Assembly: GCF_016841685.1 (NCBI RefSeq)
Contig: NZ_JAENYR010000021.1
Span: forward strand, 1-48,736
Direction of reading: 5' to 3'
DNA from: Thiohalomonas denitrificans
GTDB taxonomy: Bacteria > Pseudomonadota > Gammaproteobacteria > Thiohalomonadales > Thiohalomonadaceae
Length of the DNA: 48,736 nt
The first letter of the stretch is position 1. Each line of letters starts with the position of its first letter. The notes under the pieces are model-generated. The model ran no database searches and was not told the origin of the DNA. It was given only the letters and a program-made list of their open reading frames with translations. The translations under genes were made by a program, and so were the position numbers. Shown here one piece after another: positions 43,808 to 48,736 of this stretch.

Positions 43808-43930
43808 TGACCGCAAAGACCTAAAGATGCGGCTTGAAGTACCGGCAGGTAAGATGCTCCGTTCCATAAGTCGCGCAAACGTAGCACTGATCATTGGTGT
43901 TCTTGGCGCTCTTTGCGTCTTTGCGGTTAA
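43808..43930. repeat. Family C inverted unit between dnaX and ybaB
   Basis: GACCGCAAAGACCTAAAGAT at the left and the inverted GCTCTTTGCGTCTTTGCGGT at the right bound about 120 bp without a gene, inside the dnaX-ybaB gap. It would interrupt an otherwise tight operon. Confidence 0.75.
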
Positions 43931-43935
43931 ACAGC

Positions 43936-43973
43936 CCTTACCCGACCGGGCGGACCTTACCCGACCGGGCGGA
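43936..43973. repeat. Perfect 19-bp tandem duplication over the dnaX stop
   Basis: CCTTACCCGACCGGGCGGA occurs at 43936-43954 and again at 43955-43973. The second copy contains the dnaX TAA stop (43957-43959). Confidence 0.95.
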
Positions 43974-45639
43974 TGCTGCCCGAATCCACCTCTCCATCGA
44001 ACCGCTCCAAAAGGGCGTTGAGCCGTGGGTCATCCCGGATCGCCTGTTCCGCCTCGCTCTGCGATGCCGCGGTGCGTTGCTCATTGAGCTGATGGGGGGT
44101 CGCCTCAGGTGCGGAGCCGACGGTAACCGAAAGCTGCACCGGCCGTCGCAGATGACTCTCCAGCGCTTTCTTGAGCGCCTGCTCCCATTTAGGATTGTGG
44201 CTCAGGTGTTCGACGCCCCGATCGAGCACCAGTTCAAAATGGTCCCCATTGCGCCGGGCCAGTGCGCAGTGCAGGGCAAACTGCTGCGACATTCCCGCCA
44301 GCGGCAGGGCCGCCACCAGGCCGTCCCAATCCTCTTCGTCCGTCGGCGGTGCATTCGCTGTACGCTCGGCTGGAGGCTCTGCAATGGATGCCGGTGCTTG
44401 ATCAGTGGACACCGTCCCCGCTGTCGATTCGCGCCGGGACGGTTCGACCCCGCGTGCCGGCGGTGAGGCGGAAACCTGCGGTACGCTGCCAGCAGGGGGG
44501 GCAGCACGACGGGATGGGTCGACGGCAGCATGCCGGCCACTGGGCGGCATGGTTTCGGCAGGACGAAAGGCCAGCATGCGCAGCAGCACCATCTCGAAAC
44601 CGCTACGGGCATCGGGGGCCAGAGGCAGGTCCCGACGACCGACAATGCCGATTTGATAGTAGAGCTGAACATCATCCGGCGAAAGGCGCTCCGCCAGAGC
44701 CCGAACCGTCTCGGCGTCCCCTCCGGAATCATCCACTGCAGCAGGGACGATCTGGGCCAGCGCGATGCGCTGCAGCAGACTGTTCAACTCATTCAGGACG
44801 CCGCCGAAATCCGGCGCCCGTTCGGCCAACAGGTTGCTGGCGGCAATCACCTGCTCGGCATCGCCACCGGCCAGGGCCTCTATCAACCCGGCGACCTGAT
44901 GGCGATCCACCGTGCCGAGCATATCGCGGACTTCGGCGGCATCGAGTCGACCGGCGCCGTAAGCGATGGCCTGGTCGAGCAGGCTCAAGGCATCCCGCAT
45001 ACTGCCGTCGGCGGCGCGCGCGATTTCCACCAGGGCTGTCGGATCCGCTTCTACGCCCTCCTTTTCCAGAATCGCAATCAGGTGATCGCGGATCGGCTCC
45101 AGCGGCAGCCGCTTGAGATTGAACTGCAGACAGCGGGAGAGGATGGTTACCGGCAAACGCTGCGGATCGGTGGTCGCCAGCAGGAATTTTACGTGCGGCG
45201 GCGGCTCCTCGAGCGTCTTCAGCAGGGCATTGAAGCTGTGGTTCGAGAGCATGTGCACCTCGTCCACGAGATAGACCTTATAACGCCCCCGACTCGGCGC
45301 GTACTGGACGTTTTCCAGAAGCTCGCGGGTATCCTCGACCCTGGTTCGCGAGGCGGCGTCCACCTCTACCAGGTCAACGAAACGCCCTTCGTCGATCTCC
45401 CGACAGGCGCTGCACTCGCCGCAGGGTCGGGAACTCACCCCCTGCTCGCAATTCAGGGACTTTGCCAGGATCCGCGCGACGCTGGTCTTGCCTACACCAC
45501 GGGTCCCGGTAAAGAGAAAGGCGTGGTGCAGGCGATCATTATCCAGCGCATTGATCAGGACGCGCAGCACATGCTCCTGCCCCACCATTTCCGGGAACGA
45601 ACGGGGACGCCATTTCCGGGCCAGCACCTGATAGCTCAT
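43957..45639 (-). CDS. dnaX: DNA polymerase III subunit tau/gamma
   Basis: DnaX is the clamp-loader ATPase and holoenzyme organiser. The product has 560 residues. The start MSYQVLARKWRPRSFPEMVG at ATG 45639 is conserved; the frame is open 28 codons further upstream without similarity. Walker A is in GTRGVGKTSVARILA, a zinc module is in CGECSACREI, and LVDEVHMLSNHSFNALLKTL follows. The C-terminal third is Pro/Ala-rich then ends in a tau-type domain. I see no A-AAA-AAG slippery site, so no evidence for programmed frameshifting to gamma. It leads dnaX-ybaB-recR, with the SRP RNA gene upstream. Confidence 0.95.
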   Translation of the reverse strand: MSYQVLARKWRPRSFPEMVGQEHVLRVLINALDNDRLHHAFLFTGTRGVGKTSVARILAKSLNCEQGVSSRPCGECSACREIDEGRFVDLVEVDAASRTRVEDTRELLENVQYAPSRGRYKVYLVDEVHMLSNHSFNALLKTLEEPPPHVKFLLATTDPQRLPVTILSRCLQFNLKRLPLEPIRDHLIAILEKEGVEADPTALVEIARAADGSMRDALSLLDQAIAYGAGRLDAAEVRDMLGTVDRHQVAGLIEALAGGDAEQVIAASNLLAERAPDFGGVLNELNSLLQRIALAQIVPAAVDDSGGDAETVRALAERLSPDDVQLYYQIGIVGRRDLPLAPDARSGFEMVLLRMLAFRPAETMPPSGRHAAVDPSRRAAPPAGSVPQVSASPPARGVEPSRRESTAGTVSTDQAPASIAEPPAERTANAPPTDEEDWDGLVAALPLAGMSQQFALHCALARRNGDHFELVLDRGVEHLSHNPKWEQALKKALESHLRRPVQLSVTVGSAPEATPHQLNEQRTAASQSEAEQAIRDDPRLNALLERFDGEVDSGSIRPVG

Positions 45640-45717
45640 GGATATGAAACCGGGTGGAAATAAGGGAAGATACTTTACCGGAGAACCCGGTTCGACGCAC
45701 GGCTGCCGAAATGACGA

Positions 45718-45760
45718 ATGCACCGCAGAGGCGCAGAGGCGCAGAGTACGCAGAGAACTT
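45718..45760. repeat. Family H fragment (ACCGCAGAGGCGCAGAG type)
   Basis: CACCGCAGAGGCGCAGAGGC is followed by GCAGAGTACGCAGAGAACTT. It lies between ffs and dnaX. Confidence 0.6.
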
Positions 45761-45817
45761 GATTCTCAGGAAAGGCCCATCGCGGCGCCAGCGAGCTCAT
45801 CCATGAAGTTCATGAAG

Positions 45818-45932
45818 GGTGGCGGCCCGCACCAGCCACACCCCGGCGCCCGAGTCCACCGCTACGGCTGCTCCCTTCCAGGCCTGACCGGGTTCACGGT
45901 TTATCGTCGCGGGGGGACCGATGCAGGCCACC
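45818..45932 (-). ncRNA. ffs: Small bacterial signal recognition particle RNA (4.5S)
   Basis: The minus strand shows the 4.5S-type hairpin. The ends GGTGGC and GCCACC pair. The conserved domain IV is read as GGTCAGGCCTGGAAGGGAGC, then AGCCGTAGCGGTGG: the GGTCAGG...GGAAG..AGCAGCC signature that binds Ffh. The length of about 115 nt fits the Alu-less gammaproteobacterial form. It precedes dnaX on the same strand, a frequent arrangement. Confidence 0.93.
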
Positions 45933-45943
45933 ATTGACTCTCA

Positions 45944-45949
45944 ATCATA
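45944..45949 (-). promoter_or_regulatory. Extended -10 promoter box of ffs
   Basis: On the minus strand, TGG-TATGAT lies so that transcription would begin around 45932-45937, the 5' end of the SRP RNA. The TG one base before the hexamer makes it an extended -10. The -35 region is poor. Confidence 0.55.
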
Positions 45950-46426
45950 CCACAACCGGGGCACCCACCGGTTGGAACGGTTCAACCGCTGCTGCGCCGA
46001 AGTGGGGCATTATACAGACAGCAGGGGGGTACAGAAAGACGCGCCCGGAAAACAGCAGAGGCAATGGGGACTCGGCCCCCAGTATCCGGTCCGGTTGTTC
46101 GAAGGCCACAGCCGCTTGAAGGCACTCAAGCTTATTCATCCTGAATTCCTCGTTTCGCCTTCTTTAAAACCCGAGCAGGTCATTCCATCCCAGGGGAAAC
46201 CTGATCGAGTGTGACTCAAAGGTTCGCCATCGCCCTTTTGCATCACGGCTCTTTGCCTGCTTGAGCCCTGCACCGCCTACTACCTCTTGCGGGCGTTTCG
46301 TCCTCCGCTTTCGAAAGCCATGCAGCAAACCTGGCCTGGAACCGGGGATCGCCTGTTCGATGCCACCCTGGGCTCGAAGATTGTAGAGCACGGTGGAGAA
46401 AACCTTTCCCGTCCTTTTGGAATAAA

Positions 46427-46454
46427 AATCCGGCCCCGTAACCGGGGCCGGATT
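46427..46454 (-). terminator. Rho-independent terminator of the di-haem peroxidase gene
   Basis: A perfect 12-bp stem (AATCCGGCCCCG / CGGGGCCGGATT) with a TAAC loop is followed on the minus strand by TTTATT. It lies about 30 bp after the stop of the gene at 46485-47480. The gap from 45950 to this point holds no gene I can support. Confidence 0.88.
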
Positions 46455-46484
46455 CTTTCGGTCGATCCCGCCAAACGGTACCGG

Positions 46485-47480
46485 TTATGAGCCGAAAGGC
46501 TGGGGAGCGGGAGTCTTGTCAGTCGAAGGCTGCAGGATAGGCATCGGGAATGACGGCTGCTCACCTGTCAGCGTCTTCAGGAAGGCCACGATTTGGGCAT
46601 TCTCCTCGTCCGAGAAATTTTTACCGAGCTGCAACCGACCCATCACGTCGACCGCCTCCTTCAAGGTCGCCGCCTCACCATCGTGAAAGTACGGGTAGGT
46701 CAGTTCGACATTACGCAGGGTCGGCACCTTGAACTTGAAGCGGTCCGCATCCTTGCCGGTGACGGCGCTGCGGCCCTCGACCGGACTCGTGGTTTCGTAG
46801 GGCTCAATCACCCCCATCTTCTGGAAGGAGTTGCCGCCTACCGCAGGACCACTGTGACACGCAACGCAACCGCTATCCTTGAACAGTTTATAGCCGGCCT
46901 TCTCCTTGGCCGTGATGGCAGCCTTGTCACCCAACAGCCACTGGTCGAAGCGGGAACCCGGAGTGACCAGGGTTTTCTCGAACTCAGCGATGGCCTGGGT
47001 CACTTGGTCAATGTCGATTTCATCGGTATCAAACACCCGCTTGAACTCGGTCACGTAGCCGGGAATGGAACGCAGGATGTCGATGGCCAGAGTGTGGGTT
47101 GAGGCCATCTCGCCGGGGTTGGCGATTGGGCCGGCGGCCTGTTCCTTGAGGTCCTTGGCGCGACCGTCCCAGAACTGTGCCAGGTTCATGCTTGAGTTGA
47201 GCACTGTAGGAGAGTTGATGGGACCTTGCTGCCACTTGTGACCGATGGAGGTCTTCAGATTATCGGTACCGCCCATGCTCAGATTGTGGCAGGAGTTGCA
47301 GGAAATAAATCCCGATTTGGACAGGCGCGGATCGAAATAAAGCTTTTTGCCCAGTTCGACCTGTGCCCGATCGACATTCTGAACCGGCAGGATCGGTTCA
47401 ATGGGTTCTTTTGCCGTGGCTTGGCCGGTCGCAACGATGGTCAGAGCCATTATCGCTCCCGTATAACGTACTAATCTCAT
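46485..47480 (-). CDS. ccpA: Periplasmic di-haem cytochrome c peroxidase (MauG/CcpA family)
   Basis: This 331-residue exported peroxidase reduces hydrogen peroxide with electrons from small c-type cytochromes. A signal peptide (TGAIMALTIVATGQATAKE) is present. The two haem sites are CNSCH and CVACH. LGKKLYFDPRLSKSGFISCN, PTVLNSSMNLAQFWDGRA and VPTLRNVELTYPYFHDGEAA are family segments. ATG 47480 has an AGGGGT upstream. It is followed by a strong terminator and is probably monocistronic. Confidence 0.95.
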   Translation of the reverse strand: MRLVRYTGAIMALTIVATGQATAKEPIEPILPVQNVDRAQVELGKKLYFDPRLSKSGFISCNSCHNLSMGGTDNLKTSIGHKWQQGPINSPTVLNSSMNLAQFWDGRAKDLKEQAAGPIANPGEMASTHTLAIDILRSIPGYVTEFKRVFDTDEIDIDQVTQAIAEFEKTLVTPGSRFDQWLLGDKAAITAKEKAGYKLFKDSGCVACHSGPAVGGNSFQKMGVIEPYETTSPVEGRSAVTGKDADRFKFKVPTLRNVELTYPYFHDGEAATLKEAVDVMGRLQLGKNFSDEENAQIVAFLKTLTGEQPSFPMPILQPSTDKTPAPQPFGS

Positions 47481-47728
47481 TGAATACCCCTAGCTGCTTA
47501 CTTTTTCAGGTTTTTTTTCCGGTCCGATTGGGCCGGATCGCAGAAGTTTTTAACGAGACTAAGACTGAATCCAGTATTCCCACATGTCAAGCATGGGAAT
47601 GTGACCGACGTCCAACTTTTGGCAGGCGAGCAGAACGGCTGCCACTGTCGTGGGGGCGCTTGGCAGAGTGGCGGTTTCGGGCGATCTGTCAGGGGATACT
47701 GGTGGGGCGGAACCCGCTTTTCTCGTCT

Positions 47729-47886
47729 TGAACCTGCCCGAGAAAAGTGCACGAGCCCTACCGCACAATCCGGCCCCTCAAAGGCCGGGGAGGATGCGAT
47801 CCATGGCGGCATGCTTCGCTCTGACTCCTCCATCCAGGGAGTCGTGCGGCCAAGCCTGATTGGCCAGATTTCTCGGGCAGGCTCCC
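47729..47886. repeat. Family A element, copy A4
   Basis: The inverted ends CCTGCCCGAGAAA and TTTCTCGGGCAGG bound about 158 bp. The right half (GCTTCGCTCTGACTCCTCCA; GGAGTCGTGCGGCCAAGCC) matches A1. It lies in the gap 47481-47901 between the peroxidase and the DUF3501 gene; the left part of the gap shows no gene. Confidence 0.8.
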
Positions 47887-47901
47887 GGGAACCTCACCGG
47901 A

Positions 47902-48486
47902 TCAATCGAGATCGGCCGCCAACGCGTTCCGCACCGGTGCAGCGATCGAGTCGAGGCGGTAGCTGTATTCGGGATGCTCGATACCCATCGCTACTGTGCT
48001 TCCCTCTTTCACTCCCGCTACCATCTCCGGGGCCAGTTCGAAGCGCATGAAGTGAACCGATGAGGTCTTCTCTTCATTGGTACGTTCCAGGTCTTCGTTG
48101 GCGATCGGATATATCCGCTCGAAACCATCAACTTGAACGTAGGTCTGCTTCTCGATGCCCCGGAGGGCTGCGAGATTCCGCCGGCGCTCCTTCTCGTTCG
48201 GATATTCGAGCATGAAGGTCGCTTTCCAGTTGCTGCCGTCCGGAATGAGTGGATTGTAGGTGGCCAGCTCCTCCTCGATCGCCTCGGGCTCGAAGATGCG
48301 CTCCACCCGCAGCATCTCCTGAATCTGGTACTGCATGGTAAACCGGTCCTCGAAATAGAGGGTGGCGTTGGGGCCGATGGCAACCTGCCGGTGCTTCTTG
48401 TGCTCCAACACCCTGGCGCGAAACTCCGGACGCATCTCTGCGTAACGTTCCAGGCTGTACAGGTCTTCGCGTGTCAGTTTTTCCAT
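47902..48486 (-). CDS. DUF3501 family protein
   Basis: This 194-residue cytosolic protein matches the DUF3501 family. It begins MEKLTREDLYSLERYAEMRP and contains EHKKHRQVAIGPNATLYFED, then RFTMQYQIQEMLRVERIFE and PDGSNWKATFMLEYPNEKER. ATG 48486 follows a good GGAGGCAG site; the open frame to 48507 includes that site and is rejected. In other genomes this family often lies next to rubrerythrin and GlpC-like Fe-S oxidoreductase genes, but here its upstream neighbour is outside the window. The function is unknown. Confidence 0.9.
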   Translation of the reverse strand: MEKLTREDLYSLERYAEMRPEFRARVLEHKKHRQVAIGPNATLYFEDRFTMQYQIQEMLRVERIFEPEAIEEELATYNPLIPDGSNWKATFMLEYPNEKERRRNLAALRGIEKQTYVQVDGFERIYPIANEDLERTNEEKTSSVHFMRFELAPEMVAGVKEGSTVAMGIEHPEYSYRLDSIAAPVRNALAADLD

Positions 48487-48631
48487 TACTGCCTCCAGGA
48501 AATACATTTTTGGGCACAGAGAGGTTTCTTTCCATTTTTGCCCCCGGGGAACCTGCAGCCAAGTGCAGGCATTTGCCTGCGCCCGGCTGCGTCCGGTTCA
48601 ACCGGCTGTTTTATTCCTCCGGGGTAACTGT

Positions 48632-48736
48632 CCGGGTGATCGCGCATGCCCCAGGAAATCCGTCATCCCCGCGTAGGCGGAGATCCATTTTGAGCCATGC
48701 TTCTGTCCTCTGGATTCCCGCCTACGCGGGAATGAC
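48632..48736. repeat. Family D repeat, copy D3 (cut by window end)
   Basis: The reverse complement of D1: CCGGGTGATCGCGCATG, then CCAGGAAATCCGTCATCCCC, an inner GGAGATCCATTTTGAGCCAT, and a final ATTCCCGCCTACGCGGGAAT palindrome. The window ends inside or at the edge of the unit. The gap 48487-48631 shows no gene. Confidence 0.88.

Noticed and set aside
43957-45639. Programmed frameshift in dnaX producing gamma.
   Set aside because: No slippery A-rich heptamer with a downstream hairpin was seen in the expected region.
46164-46420. Short open frames between ffs and the di-haem peroxidase terminator.
   Set aside because: No ribosome-binding site, no recognisable motif, and composition unlike neighbouring genes.

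Overview
The window is chromosomal DNA of a GC-rich gammaproteobacterium, probably of the Chromatiales/Ectothiorhodospira type; the genus cannot be fixed from sequence alone. The block lysR-leuC-leuD-leuB-asd-usg-fimV is in the order known from Pseudomonas aeruginosa. dnaX-ybaB-recR with a small SRP RNA upstream, and orn/M48/cytochrome/phhB/rsgA, are also typical gammaproteobacterial neighbourhoods.

Layout. 0-1.7 kb: a 77-residue aromatic/glycine-rich protein, a repeat, and a decayed ParE-type toxin-antitoxin pair. 1.7-4.9 kb: a SWIM-zinc-finger Swi2/Snf2 ATPase. 5.6-9.9 kb: a CBS-domain histidine kinase, a two-receiver response regulator, and a PhoX-like lipoprotein. 10.4-12.3 kb: an Acg-type nitroreductase overlapping a DUF6544-like gene. 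12.3-22.5 kb (minus strand): fimV, usg, asd, leuB, leuD, leuC, heavily interrupted by repeats. 22.7-27 kb: LysR regulator, PKHD hydroxylase, a hypothetical protein and an MFS transporter. 27-34.9 kb: aroC, a pyruvyltransferase/FAD-oxidoreductase pair, hemN, a small conserved protein, prmB and mogA. 35-38.5 kb: a DUF481 outer-membrane protein and the complete AmmeMemoRadiSam trio. 38.6-42.5 kb: orn, M48 protease, small cytochrome c, phhB, rsgA. 42.8-46 kb: recR, ybaB, dnaX, ffs. 46.4-48.5 kb: a di-haem peroxidase and a DUF3501 protein. No tRNA, rRNA, CRISPR array, prophage or intact transposase was seen.

The window is metabolically ordinary but unusually rich in short dispersed repeats. At least seven families occupy nearly every intergenic gap, often exactly at stop codons or just upstream of ribosome-binding sites. 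The most interesting locus is 19.4-20.2 kb, between leuB and leuD. It holds a 126-codon reading frame of the GxxExxY (PDDEXK_3) nuclease-like family, broken by two in-frame TGA codons and absent from any simple ORF list. It is bounded by 28-bp terminal inverted repeats of the ACCGCAAAGG type. Internally deleted remnants of the same unit lie beside it, and short gene-less units with the same ends occur elsewhere in the window. This looks like a transposon/MITE-like family linked to a GxxExxY gene.

Genes that act together: LeuC, LeuD and LeuB in leucine synthesis, probably controlled by the divergent LysR protein; Asd in the Lys/Met/Thr pathway; AroC in aromatic synthesis; HemN in anaerobic haem synthesis; MogA in molybdenum cofactor synthesis; PrmB and RsgA in ribosome maturation; DnaX, YbaB and RecR in replication and repair; and the kinase/response-regulator pair in signalling.
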